DNA of 64,000 nucleotides from Actinomycetota bacterium (GTDB lineage Bacteria > Actinomycetota > Acidimicrobiia > Acidimicrobiales > Ilumatobacteraceae), in NCBI GenBank assembly GCA_016213625.1, contig JACQZZ010000075.1:1-64000 (forward strand), given 5' to 3'. A program made the position numbers and the translations under genes. The first letter of the stretch is position 1. Each line of letters opens with the position of its first letter. The notes under the pieces were generated by a model, which made no database searches, was not told the origin of the DNA, and saw only the letters and a list, made by a program, of their open reading frames with translations. This document shows positions 22,959 through 31,493 of the stretch, in pieces.

Positions 22959-25900
22959 TCAGGCCATGAGGGCGAGGGTGCGCAACTGACGGACGGCGAC
23001 GGTGAGGGTGGTGACGTCGTGGGCGTCGACCCGGCGCAGGTCGGTGAGGATGGCGACCGAGGTGCCAATGAGGCGCTCGAACTGATGGAACCAGTCGGGC
23101 ACTCCACCCACCCGCAGCGCGTCCTCCGTGAGTTCGCTGATGGCGGTGACGAGGTCGTCGCGCAGGGCGGCGCGTGCCTGGGTCTGCCAGCGAGTGCTGC
23201 GCGGCAGGCCACCGACGGCGTCCCACAGCCAGCTGAGCTCCATCGCGTCGAACACCTGCCAGTACGCGGTGGCCACCTGCGACACCGGCAACTGCAACCG
23301 GGTGGCGAGGTCGATGACGTCGAAGCCGGTGTGCAGCAGTGGCCATTGCACGCTCCGCTGCGCCAGTTCCTCCGGCACGCCGGCGGCCAGCCGACCGGCC
23401 TCGGCCGCGAACGCGGTCTCGCGCATGCGCCCGACGAGGTGACCTTCGAGCGAGACGGACAGCTCGGCGATGCCCGACTTGAACTCACCGACGGCGGCAG
23501 CGATGTCGAGCGGCACGTTGCGATGACGCAGCAACCACAGCGTGGCGCGCTCGGCCATGGACCGCAGCTCGAGCAGTAGCTCCATCTGCATGTCGGCCTT
23601 GACCGAACCGGTGAGCGCATCCACCCGGTGCCACAGCCCGCTGAGGCCGAGGATGTCGCGGGCGGCCACCCACGCGCGGGCGATCTCGACCACGCTCTGG
23701 CCGGTCTCCTCCGACACGCGATGGTCGAACGAGATGCCCTGCAGGTTCACCAGCTCGTTGCCCACCTGGGTGGCGATGATCTCTCGGCGCAGGCGGTGAC
23801 CGAGGATCTCCGCGGCGTACTGCTCGCGCAGAGGCCCCGGGAAGTAGCGCACGAGCTCGGGCACCAGATACGGGTCGTCGGGCAGGCCGCTGCGGGTGAT
23901 CTCGGTGATGTTCGAACTCTTGGTGTAGGCGAGGAGCACCGAGAACTCGGGCGTGGTGAGCCCGGTGCCGTTGGCCTGTCGTTCGGCGATCTGACGATCC
24001 GTGGGCAGGAACTCGAGCGTCCGGTTCAACCAGCCCTCGGCCTCGAGGAGGTTCAGGTACCGACTGTGCACGTTCACCATCGGCAGCGCCTGTCGCCGGG
24101 CGATGGTGAGGGCCAGCGTCTGGGCGCGGTTGTCGTCGAGCACGAGCTCACCGACCTCGTCGGTCATCGCCGCCAGCACTTCGTTGCGGTGCTCGACCGA
24201 CAGCGAGCCGGACTGCACCGCGGCGCCGAGGAGGATCTTGATGTTCACCTCGTGGTCACTGCAGTCGACGCCCGCAGAGTTGTCGATGGCGTCGGTGTTG
24301 ATGAGGCCACCGGCGAGTGCGTATTCGACGCGTCCGCGCTGGGTGAAGCCGAGGTTGCCGCCCTCCCCCACCATGCGACAGCGCAACTCCGAGCCGTTCA
24401 CACGCAGGCCGTCGTTGGCTCGATCGCCCACTTCGGCGTGGGTCTCGCCGGTGGCCTTCACGTACGTGCCGATGCCCCCGTTCCAGAGCAGGTCCACCGG
24501 CGCACGAAGAATGGTGGAGACCAGCTCGACCGGAGTGAACGACTCGCGGTCGGTGCCCAATCGGCGCCGCGCTGCCTCGCTGAGCTCGATGGTCTTCAAG
24601 GTGCGCGGGTACACGCCGCCACCGGCCGAGATGAGCGACGTGTCGTAGTCGGCCCAGGTGCTGCGCGGCAGTTCGAACAGACGCTGACGCTCGGCGAACG
24701 ATGTCGCCGGGTCGGGGTCGGGGTCGATGAAGATGTGCCGATGGTCGAAGGCGGCCAGCAGCTTCACGTGCGGCGAGCGGAGCAGTCCGTTCCCGAACAC
24801 GTCGCCGCTCATGTCGCCGATGCCGACGACGGTGAGCTCGTCGCGCTCGACGTCCTTGCCCATGGTGGCCGCATGACGGCGCACGCTCTCCCACGCGCCG
24901 CGGGCGGTGATGCCCATCACCTTGTGGTCGTAGCCGGCACTGCCGCCGCTGGCGAACGCGTCGTCGAGCCAGAAGCCGTAGTCGCGGGCGATGCCGTTGG
25001 CGATGTCGCTGAACGTGGCGGTGCCCTTGTCGGCGGCGACCACCAGGTACGGGTCGTCGGGGTCGTAGCGCACGGTGTGCGGCGGGGGCACGACGTCGTC
25101 GCCGACGATGTTGTCGGTGAGGTCGAGCATGCCGGCGATGAACTGCCGGTAGCAGGCGATGCCCTCAGCGCGGAACTCGTCGGGGTTCGTGGGGGGTCGT
25201 TTGAGGACGAACCCACCCTTCGCCCCGGTGGGGACGATGACCGCGTTCTTCACGATCTGTGCCTTCACCAACCCGAGGATCTCGGTGCGGAAGTCCTCGC
25301 GGCGATCACTCCAGCGCAGCCCGCCGCGGGCGATACGACCATTGCGCAGGTGCACGCCTTCCACGCGCGGCGAGCACACCCACATCTCGAACATCGGCCG
25401 AGGCAGCGGCAGGTCGGGCACCTTCGACGGGTCGAACTTGAACGACAGCACGTCGCGGTTGCCCGCGTTGGGGCCGGGGCGGAACGCGTTGGTGCGCAAC
25501 GTGGCGTCGATGAGCGCGAGCAGGGCGCGCAACGTGCGGTCGTCGTCGAGGCTGGGGACGGCGTCGAGCGCCTCGACGAGTTGGAGGCGGTGCTGATCGA
25601 GCGCGTCGCGATCGGGACCGTCGCCCAACGGGTCGAACTTCAGCGTGAACAGCTGCACCAACTCGGCCGCGATGGCCGAGTGCCGCGCGAGTGTCGCCTC
25701 GATGTACTGCTGGCTGAACGGGAAGCCGATCTGGCGGAGGTACCGAGAGTAGGCGCGCAGGATCTCGACCTGGCGTGCGGTGAGCCCGGCGAGCAGCACC
25801 AAGCGATTCAGCCCATCGACCTCCACGGTGTTGCGGAACTCGGCGACGAATGCTCGCTGCACCTCGGCTCGAGCGGCGTCGGTGAGCTGCACACCATCGG

Positions 25901-26327
25901 GGATCTCCACCCCCACGTCGTGCAGCCACACGTTGCGGTCACCGAACGCGAAGTGGAAGGCACGCTCGTCGATGGCGCGGAAGCCGAGCTGGTCGAGCAG
26001 CGGCAGGAGGTCGGCGATGGGCACCGCGGAGCCGCCGTGGTACACGCGGAAGCGCCACTCGTGTGGACCGGCCTCGGTGAAGTGCATCATCGCGGTGTCG
26101 ACCGCTGCGTCGGTGTCGGTGTTCGAGGCGGCCAGCCGATCGATGATGGGCAGGTCGATGGCTGCGCTGTTGGGCCAGTTCAGCTCGTCGTACCCGGCAG
26201 GGATGACGGGCAGGAGGCGGGCGAGCAGCGCATCGGCTGCCGCGGCGCCGATCTCGGCCACCAACGCCTCGCGGGTGGCGGCCGACCAGTCATCGGCCGC
26301 CTCACCGGGGGCCACTTTGATGCTCAC
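22959..26327 (-). CDS. NAD-specific glutamate dehydrogenase, large type
   Basis: The product is 1,122 residues of the Bac_GDH family: the N-terminal helical region, the catalytic core with RGGLRWSDRREDFRTEILG and the substrate-Lys segment PTGAKGGFVLKRPP, GIGDMSGDVFGNGLL (NAD domain), and a long C-terminal helical region. The enzyme interconverts glutamate and 2-oxoglutarate with NAD, normally in the catabolic direction. Actinobacterial homologues such as the mycobacterial enzyme are ~1,600 residues, so about 500 N-terminal residues carrying regulatory domains are absent, and the size is nearer the ~115-kDa class. GTG start at 26327 with AAGGA upstream. It is divergent from the DUF2237 gene. 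Confidence 0.92.
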   Translation of the reverse strand: MSIKVAPGEAADDWSAATREALVAEIGAAAADALLARLLPVIPAGYDELNWPNSAAIDLPIIDRLAASNTDTDAAVDTAMMHFTEAGPHEWRFRVYHGGSAVPIADLLPLLDQLGFRAIDERAFHFAFGDRNVWLHDVGVEIPDGVQLTDAARAEVQRAFVAEFRNTVEVDGLNRLVLLAGLTARQVEILRAYSRYLRQIGFPFSQQYIEATLARHSAIAAELVQLFTLKFDPLGDGPDRDALDQHRLQLVEALDAVPSLDDDRTLRALLALIDATLRTNAFRPGPNAGNRDVLSFKFDPSKVPDLPLPRPMFEMWVCSPRVEGVHLRNGRIARGGLRWSDRREDFRTEILGLVKAQIVKNAVIVPTGAKGGFVLKRPPTNPDEFRAEGIACYRQFIAGMLDLTDNIVGDDVVPPPHTVRYDPDDPYLVVAADKGTATFSDIANGIARDYGFWLDDAFASGGSAGYDHKVMGITARGAWESVRRHAATMGKDVERDELTVVGIGDMSGDVFGNGLLRSPHVKLLAAFDHRHIFIDPDPDPATSFAERQRLFELPRSTWADYDTSLISAGGGVYPRTLKTIELSEAARRRLGTDRESFTPVELVSTILRAPVDLLWNGGIGTYVKATGETHAEVGDRANDGLRVNGSELRCRMVGEGGNLGFTQRGRVEYALAGGLINTDAIDNSAGVDCSDHEVNIKILLGAAVQSGSLSVEHRNEVLAAMTDEVGELVLDDNRAQTLALTIARRQALPMVNVHSRYLNLLEAEGWLNRTLEFLPTDRQIAERQANGTGLTTPEFSVLLAYTKSSNITEITRSGLPDDPYLVPELVRYFPGPLREQYAAEILGHRLRREIIATQVGNELVNLQGISFDHRVSEETGQSVVEIARAWVAARDILGLSGLWHRVDALTGSVKADMQMELLLELRSMAERATLWLLRHRNVPLDIAAAVGEFKSGIAELSVSLEGHLVGRMRETAFAAEAGRLAAGVPEELAQRSVQWPLLHTGFDVIDLATRLQLPVSQVATAYWQVFDAMELSWLWDAVGGLPRSTRWQTQARAALRDDLVTAISELTEDALRVGGVPDWFHQFERLIGTSVAILTDLRRVDAHDVTTLTVAVRQLRTLALMA

Positions 26328-26418
26328 TTGGACCGTTCCTTCCCGACGACGCTGTCGTGATGTACGTGCTCAAAGTGTGCCACAGGGGCACGCTGAACGG
26401 TGCCTGCGGCGACGGCGG

Positions 26419-26424
26419 TACATT
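26419..26424 (+). promoter_or_regulatory. -10 box of a leaderless promoter for the DUF2237 operon
   Basis: TACATT ends 6 bases before the ATG at 26431, and no ribosome-binding site is present. This fits a leaderless transcript. Confidence 0.5.
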
Positions 26425-26430
26425 CCGTCC

Positions 26431-26802
26431 ATGCAGCAGATCAACGTGTTGGGTGAAGTACTGCAACCGTGTTCGTTCGACCCGGTCACCGGCTACTACC
26501 GGACCGGGTGCTGCGAGAACCACGGCGACGACCCAGGGTTGCACGTCGTGTGCGTCGTCTGCACCGACGAATTCCTGGAGTTCTCTGCGTCCGTGGGCAA
26601 CGATCTCGCCACTCCGATGCCCCAGTTCGGCTTCACCGGACTGAGGGCCGGCGACCAGTGGTGCCTCTGTGCCGACCGTTGGCAGCAGGCCTTCGAGGCC
26701 GGCAAGGCCCCGAAGGTCCGCCTGTCGAGCACCCATGTGTCGGCGCTCGAATACAGCTCACTGAAGGACCTGCGGGCACACGCCGTGGATGCGCCGGCAT
26801 GA
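26431..26802 (+). CDS. DUF2237 family protein
   Basis: The product is 123 residues. It has the family signature NVLGEVLQPCSFDPVTGYYRTGCC at the N-terminus and LEYSSLKDLRAHA at the C-terminus, with conserved cysteines (CC, CVVCTDEFLEF, WCLCADRW) that could bind metal. The function is unknown. It heads a coupled set: its stop overlaps the crotonase start (ATGA). Confidence 0.88.
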   Translation: MQQINVLGEVLQPCSFDPVTGYYRTGCCENHGDDPGLHVVCVVCTDEFLEFSASVGNDLATPMPQFGFTGLRAGDQWCLCADRWQQAFEAGKAPKVRLSSTHVSALEYSSLKDLRAHAVDAPA

Positions 26803-27578
26803 GCGTGTTGGCCACTCGTCAGGGGCCGGTGTTCGTGGTCACCATCGACCGGCCGGAGGTGCGCAACGCGGTCGACGGTCCCACCGCGGCATTGTTGGCC
26901 GAAGCGTTCCGCGAGTTCGAGGCCGACGACGACCTGTCGGTCGCGGTGCTCACCGGCGCGCACGGCACGTTCTGCGCCGGTGCCGACCTGAAGGGCATCA
27001 GCGATGGGCGCGGGAACCGGGTGGACCGCGATGTGGCGCTCGACGGGCCGATGGGGCCCACTCGGATGCTGCTGAGCAAGCCGGTCATCGCCGCCGTCGA
27101 GGGATTCGCCGTCGCGGGTGGATTGGAGCTCGCCGTGTGGTGCGACCTCCGCGTCGCCGCCAGCGACGCGGTGTTCGGCGTGTACTGCCGCCGCTGGGGT
27201 GTGCCCCTGGTCGACGGCGGCACGGTGCGCCTGCCACGCCTCATCGGGCACAGCCACGCGCTGGATCTCATCCTCACCGGACGCGGGGTGAGCGGCGACG
27301 AAGCGGTGCGCATGGGACTGGTCAACCGGTCGGTCGCTCCGGGCACCGCACTCACCGCGGCGCTCGCGCTCGCGCACGAGCTCGCCGCGCTGCCCCAGGG
27401 GTGCATGCGACGGGACCGCCAGAGCAGCTACGACCAGTGGTCGCTGTCATTGCCCGACGCACTGGCCAACGAGACGCGACTGGGTCTGGACACCATCGCC
27501 AGCGGCGAGACGTTGCGCGGTGCGGCCAGGTTCGCCTCGGGCGAAGGACGGCACGGCGCATCGGCGGGCAGCGAATGA
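26799..27578 (+). CDS. Enoyl-CoA hydratase/isomerase (crotonase) family protein
   Basis: The product is 259 residues. Crotonase landmarks are TIDRPEVRNAV, the oxyanion-hole motif FCAGADLKGI (~residue 63), AVEGFAVAGGLELAVWCD, and WGVPLVDGGTVRLPRLIGH. The last replaces the usual two-Glu active site: the position corresponding to the second catalytic Glu is Asp, as in a subset of actinobacterial EchA-like proteins, so hydratase activity is not certain. Start and stop both overlap neighbours by 4 bases. Confidence 0.88.
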   Translation: MSVLATRQGPVFVVTIDRPEVRNAVDGPTAALLAEAFREFEADDDLSVAVLTGAHGTFCAGADLKGISDGRGNRVDRDVALDGPMGPTRMLLSKPVIAAVEGFAVAGGLELAVWCDLRVAASDAVFGVYCRRWGVPLVDGGTVRLPRLIGHSHALDLILTGRGVSGDEAVRMGLVNRSVAPGTALTAALALAHELAALPQGCMRRDRQSSYDQWSLSLPDALANETRLGLDTIASGETLRGAARFASGEGRHGASAGSE

Positions 27579-28522
27579 TCGACGTGCCGGTGGTGCACCT
27601 CCAGCGCTGGAGGGACGGCAGCGATCGCGACGGGGTGGCACGCACGGTTGACGAGGCGCTGTCGACGGTGGGGTTCTTCATGGTCGACGGGCACGGCGTG
27701 CCTGACGATCTGATCGCCCGTACGCGTCGGGCGTTCCTGGAGTTCTTCGCACTCCCTGACGCCGAGAAGGCAGCGGTCCGGATGCCCACGCTCGGGATGG
27801 CCGGGTGGGCACCGATGGGGATGGAGGCGAACGGTTACTCGTTCGGTCACGAGACGCCGCCCGACATGAAGGAGAGCTACCGGCTCGGCGCGCACGAACT
27901 GCCTGGGCGCGTGGCGTTGAGGGGCGACAACGTGTGGCCCTCCGAACCGATTGGCTTTCGGGCCGTGGTCACCGAGTACATGGCGGAGGTGGATCGGCTG
28001 CACATGGAGCTCCTGCGGGTGTGCGCCGCCGCGGCAGGCGTCGACGACCTCGACACGTTCGCGCGCTGTTCCACCCGCAATGACAACACCTTGAACGTGA
28101 ACTGGTATGCGCCCGCCACGCATCTGGGGTCGCCCCGCCCCGGGCAGTACCGCATCGGGCCGCACACCGACTTCGGCAGCATCACCGTGCTGCATCGCGA
28201 GCCCGGTTCGTCGGCGTTGCAAGTGCAACTTCCCGACGGCCGGTGGGTGGAGGCGCCCGTGGTCGACGGGGCGTTCACCATCAACGCGGGCGACATCCTG
28301 GCTCACTGGTCGGGCGGGCGGTGGCGATCCGCCGTACATCGCGTGCTCCCGCCGACTGACGACCGTCCCGACGAGTCGCTCCTTTCGTTGGTGTACTTCT
28401 GCGATCCCGACCCCGACACCGTGGTCACACCGCTGTCGGGTGATGCGCCACCGGTGCTCGCCGGCGACTACCTGCGGGCGAAGATCGAGGCCATCACAAT
28501 GGACTCGGCACGATGGACGTAG
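27575..28522 (+). CDS. Isopenicillin-N-synthase-like 2OG/Fe(II) oxygenase
   Basis: The product is 315 residues. An N-terminal DIOX_N region has GFFMVDGHGVPDDLI, and the jelly-roll core carries the iron ligands IGPHTDFGSIT (HxD) and SAVHRVLP (distal His). The Arg-x-Ser motif that normally anchors 2-oxoglutarate is not obvious (DESLLSLVYF at that place), so the cosubstrate is uncertain. The substrate is unknown. The gene is the third of a coupled set with DUF2237 and crotonase, which points to a shared catabolic or modification pathway for a small acid. Confidence 0.87.
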   Translation: MIDVPVVHLQRWRDGSDRDGVARTVDEALSTVGFFMVDGHGVPDDLIARTRRAFLEFFALPDAEKAAVRMPTLGMAGWAPMGMEANGYSFGHETPPDMKESYRLGAHELPGRVALRGDNVWPSEPIGFRAVVTEYMAEVDRLHMELLRVCAAAAGVDDLDTFARCSTRNDNTLNVNWYAPATHLGSPRPGQYRIGPHTDFGSITVLHREPGSSALQVQLPDGRWVEAPVVDGAFTINAGDILAHWSGGRWRSAVHRVLPPTDDRPDESLLSLVYFCDPDPDTVVTPLSGDAPPVLAGDYLRAKIEAITMDSARWT

Positions 28523-28596
28523 GAATCGTCTGATTCGGTGAATTGACGGGCACGACGTGGGCTGATTCACGGTGCATCAGCAGGTAGTGTCCTGCC

Positions 28597-28623
28597 GTGC
28601 TCGACAGAGGCCACCCCCTGTGA
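28597..28623 (+). CDS. 8-residue leaderless mini-ORF coupled to the next gene
   Basis: GTG at 28597 lies 6 bases after a -10-like TAGTGT (28585-28590) and opens a reading frame for VLDRGHPL. Its TGA (28621-28623) overlaps the GTG start (28620) of the following gene. This is the expected layout for translation initiating leaderless on a mini-ORF and passing to the main gene by coupling. No conservation evidence is available. Confidence 0.4.
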   Translation: MLDRGHPL

Positions 28624-29399
28624 ACGAGCGGCTGCGAGCCAATCTCCTCCCGGCGGAGGGGTCACGCGCGGAGACGTTCCGATCACCTCGCGCAGGTCAG
28701 CCCGGGGTGGTCCTGTGCTGCCATGCACCTGACGATCAGCGGGTGCTGCTCACGGAGTCCGCACCCACGTTCGCCGCGGCGGCGCAGGCGCATGGGTGGA
28801 CGCTCGTGCTCAGTTGCGAGCCCGGGTTGGACGAGGCCGCCCTGATCGCCTCGCTCTCCGATCGATTCGATCGCGTGCTCGCCGTTCCACCCGATGCGGT
28901 GATCACCGATCCGGAGTTCGACCCCACCGTCGACCAGTCCGGCGGATGGGGTACTGCCGTGGAACGGTTCGCCGACGGCGAGCTGGCCACGCGGGCCACC
29001 GCCATCGCGGTGCGGCGCGATGCGGTCGTCGCCGCGAATCCAGCGCGCTTCGAGCGGTTGCGCTCGCCGGCCGCTGCGGGTGTCGACCTCGGCCCGCGGC
29101 GCACCGATGTCGCAGTCGCGGCGCGCACCCTGCACGACATGTCGCCCGACGAGCTGCGCGACGTCATCCGCGAACTCGGCGCCGCCGACGAGTCGCACCG
29201 CGATCGCTTGCGCGAGTTGCTCGACCAGAGCGAGGTGGCCGTGTACGAGCAGGTGCGTGTGGAACGTCGCACCGGCGAACTGGTCGAGCAGATCCAACGC
29301 CTCGAGGCCGAGCTGGCCGCGATGCGGAACTCGAAGCTGTTCCGGGCGGTGGCGCCGCTGCGTCGCGTCTACGGCAAGTTGCGGGGCCACGGTGGCTGA
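28620..29399 (+). CDS. Coiled-coil protein at the head of the polysaccharide locus
   Basis: The product is 259 residues. Residues ~25-170 look like a globular domain with VVLCCHAPDD and TLVLSCEPG strands and an acidic patch. Residues ~190-245 form a coiled coil (RRTGELVEQIQRLEAELAAM), followed by SKLFRAVAPLRRVYGKLRG, a C-terminal motif often seen at the ends of polysaccharide glycosyltransferases and methyltransferases. No catalytic motif is evident. It overlaps the next glycosyltransferase gene by 8 bases. Likely an accessory or sugar-assembly protein; the function is not assigned. Confidence 0.65.
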   Translation: MNERLRANLLPAEGSRAETFRSPRAGQPGVVLCCHAPDDQRVLLTESAPTFAAAAQAHGWTLVLSCEPGLDEAALIASLSDRFDRVLAVPPDAVITDPEFDPTVDQSGGWGTAVERFADGELATRATAIAVRRDAVVAANPARFERLRSPAAAGVDLGPRRTDVAVAARTLHDMSPDELRDVIRELGAADESHRDRLRELLDQSEVAVYEQVRVERRTGELVEQIQRLEAELAAMRNSKLFRAVAPLRRVYGKLRGHGG

Positions 29400-30096
29400 G
29401 CAGTATCCCGTCTTTATCCCGGTGCGCGATCGCCTGGGTCCACTGCGCGATCTGGTCGCGTGGTTGGAGTCGGTCGGGCAGCAAGAGATCTGGCTCATCG
29501 ACAACGACTCCACCTACGGGCCACTCGTCGAGTACCTCGAGGCGTCGCCCCACCACGTGCTGCGACTGGGTCACAACGTGGGCCAGCGCTCGCCGTTCCT
29601 CAGCGGCGCCGTGCAGCGTCACGCGTTCGAACGGCACTTCGTGATCACCGATCCCGACGTGGTGCCCGACCCCGCGTGCCCGTCCGACGCGCTCGACCAC
29701 TTCCGCGAGTTGCTCGACCGGTACCCGCACATCGACAAGGTGGGCTTCGGATTGCGCATCGACGACCTGCCGGATCACTACCCACTGAAGCAATCGGTCA
29801 TCGAGTGGGAGGGCGAGTTCTGGTCACCCGACCTGGAGATCGAGCGGGGTGTGTTCGAGGCACCCATCGACACCACGTTCGCGCTGTACCGACCGCTCAC
29901 CGATCGCCGCCACCGCATGGACCTGGCACTGCGGACGGGACTGCCGTACGTGGCGCGGCACGTGCCGTGGTATCAGGATCCGTCGAACCTCACCGAGGAC
30001 GACGTGTACTACCGCGACCACGCCGACGCCACCATCAGCAACTGGGACAGAGACCAGCTGCCATGGTGGAAGCAGCGAGCGTTGGGTGCGGGCTGA
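29392..30096 (+). CDS. Family 2-like glycosyltransferase
   Basis: The product is 234 residues, starting at GTG 29392 inside the previous gene's 3' end. The fold cues are those of GT-A enzymes: PVFIPVRDRLGPLRDLVAWL, EIWLIDNDSTYGP and the DxD-type nucleotide/metal motif VITDPDVVPD near residue 85. It lacks membrane segments and is shorter than many GT2 enzymes, consistent with a cytoplasmic transferase. Donor and acceptor are unknown. Confidence 0.75.
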   Translation: MAEQYPVFIPVRDRLGPLRDLVAWLESVGQQEIWLIDNDSTYGPLVEYLEASPHHVLRLGHNVGQRSPFLSGAVQRHAFERHFVITDPDVVPDPACPSDALDHFRELLDRYPHIDKVGFGLRIDDLPDHYPLKQSVIEWEGEFWSPDLEIERGVFEAPIDTTFALYRPLTDRRHRMDLALRTGLPYVARHVPWYQDPSNLTEDDVYYRDHADATISNWDRDQLPWWKQRALGAG

Positions 30097-30136
30097 GCGC
30101 CGGGACGAGCCGCGAGTGGCTCAGTAGGCTCTGGGA

Positions 30137-31486
30137 ATGGTCATCGCAGGCACCGTCGCCGACTCCGGGCGAGACCTACCGAACGACGGCACCTCCTCGC
30201 GACCCCGTCCTCGAGTGAGATGGAGCCTCGTTGCGATCAGTTCGATCGCCGTGCTCGTGTGCACTGGCGGTCCGTCGTACTTCGCCGATGCTCACGTCAT
30301 CCACGGAGCCGATTGGGTCACGCTGTACCCGTTCGCTGCGGTCGCCATCAGCGGAGTGGTGCTACTCGTCAGCGCGCTCAACAACCTGCCGTGGAGGCAG
30401 TGGCCGTTGCCGGTCTTTCCCATCGCCGCATTCTGCGCGCTCGCGGTGTTGTCCGCGTGGTGGACCGTGTCGCCGGCTGTCACACCGCGAGCCGCCCTCC
30501 TCGGTGCGGGCATCGCTGCGTTTGGTTGCTGGTTCGGATGGAAGCTCGACATCGAGGAGCAAGTGTCGTCCGTCGCGATCGCCACCTCGGTGGCGGTGGC
30601 GGCCAGCGTGGTCATGGTGTACGCGAAGCCGGCGATCTCGCACTCCCCTTCCGACCTGTGGTTCCGCGGGTACAACGAGGAGTGGATCGGAATCTTCGGC
30701 AATCGGAACTCCCTCTCCGCCGTCGCGGCGCTCGGCATCCTGGCCCTCGTGGGGTGGTTCGCGCTCCGGCCAGGTTGGATGCGCGGGTTGGTTGCGACAC
30801 CCGCTGCCGTCATCGAGTTCATCACGCTGCGCCGAACCGGCGGCGACACAAGTTTGATCGCACTTGCCCTTGCCGGCTTGATGGGTGTGGCACTGTTCGG
30901 CGTATGGGCTATGCGTCGGGGTCGGGTGCCAGGGGCGGTAGTCGCTGGTGTCGCCGTGGGTGCCCTCGTGGCAGGGTGGTTCATCGTGTTCAGCCACTTC
31001 AACTGGTTTGCTGAGCATGTCGGCCGAAGCCCGACTCTGTCGTCCCGCCGGCTCATCTGGGCCGATGTACGCGGGGTCATCAGCGAGCGACCGCTCCTGG
31101 GCCACGGCTACTACGCATTCTGGGATCGCGTCGACCTCACTGCAGCCACCTACGCACGAATTGGCTCGGGATATGGCAGCGCACACAACTCCATGCTCGA
31201 GGTGTTCTTGATGCTCGGCGTCGTCGGGGCGGTGGTGTACATCGGCATCGTGCTCCTCACCGTGACAGGCGTGTTTCGCTCGGTGTGGGTGCGGCGATCG
31301 GTGTCCACGTGGTGGTGGGCAGTGGTCCTCACCTTCCTCATTGCCGAGAACCTCACCGAGAGCTTTGTTCTCTGGCACTCTTACATCTGGATGCTGTTCC
31401 TCGCGGCCGCACTGACTCCGTTCGCCCAGTTCGGGTCGAACGGTGCGGGCGAAGCGCCGTCATCCGAGAAGGCGACCTCGGTATAG
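30137..31486 (+). CDS. O-antigen ligase/polymerase family membrane protein
   Basis: The product is 449 residues with about 11 hydrophobic helices and a long extracytoplasmic loop near the C-terminus containing GHGYYAFWDRV and SAHNSMLEVFLMLG, the layout of the O-antigen ligase (Wzy_C/WaaL) family. It would polymerise lipid-linked repeat units or attach a glycan outside the membrane. A -10-like TAGGCT (30125-30130) ends 6 bases before the ATG, suggesting leaderless expression. A second polymerase-like protein is encoded at 36974. Confidence 0.82.
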   Translation: MVIAGTVADSGRDLPNDGTSSRPRPRVRWSLVAISSIAVLVCTGGPSYFADAHVIHGADWVTLYPFAAVAISGVVLLVSALNNLPWRQWPLPVFPIAAFCALAVLSAWWTVSPAVTPRAALLGAGIAAFGCWFGWKLDIEEQVSSVAIATSVAVAASVVMVYAKPAISHSPSDLWFRGYNEEWIGIFGNRNSLSAVAALGILALVGWFALRPGWMRGLVATPAAVIEFITLRRTGGDTSLIALALAGLMGVALFGVWAMRRGRVPGAVVAGVAVGALVAGWFIVFSHFNWFAEHVGRSPTLSSRRLIWADVRGVISERPLLGHGYYAFWDRVDLTAATYARIGSGYGSAHNSMLEVFLMLGVVGAVVYIGIVLLTVTGVFRSVWVRRSVSTWWWAVVLTFLIAENLTESFVLWHSYIWMLFLAAALTPFAQFGSNGAGEAPSSEKATSV

Positions 31487-31487
31487 T
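31482..31487 (+). promoter_or_regulatory. -10 box overlapping the preceding stop codon, leaderless promoter
   Basis: TATAGT contains the TAG stop of the ligase-like gene and ends 6 bases before the GTG at 31494. It would give a separate leaderless transcript for the sugar-nucleotide dehydrogenase gene. Confidence 0.55.
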
Positions 31488-31493
31488 CGGCAC

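Noticed and set aside
23628-26360. 910-residue open frame on the plus strand
   Set aside because: It is the antisense of the NAD-glutamate dehydrogenase gene; composition is Val/Gly/Arg/His-rich with no family motifs, a normal effect of high-GC codon bias.
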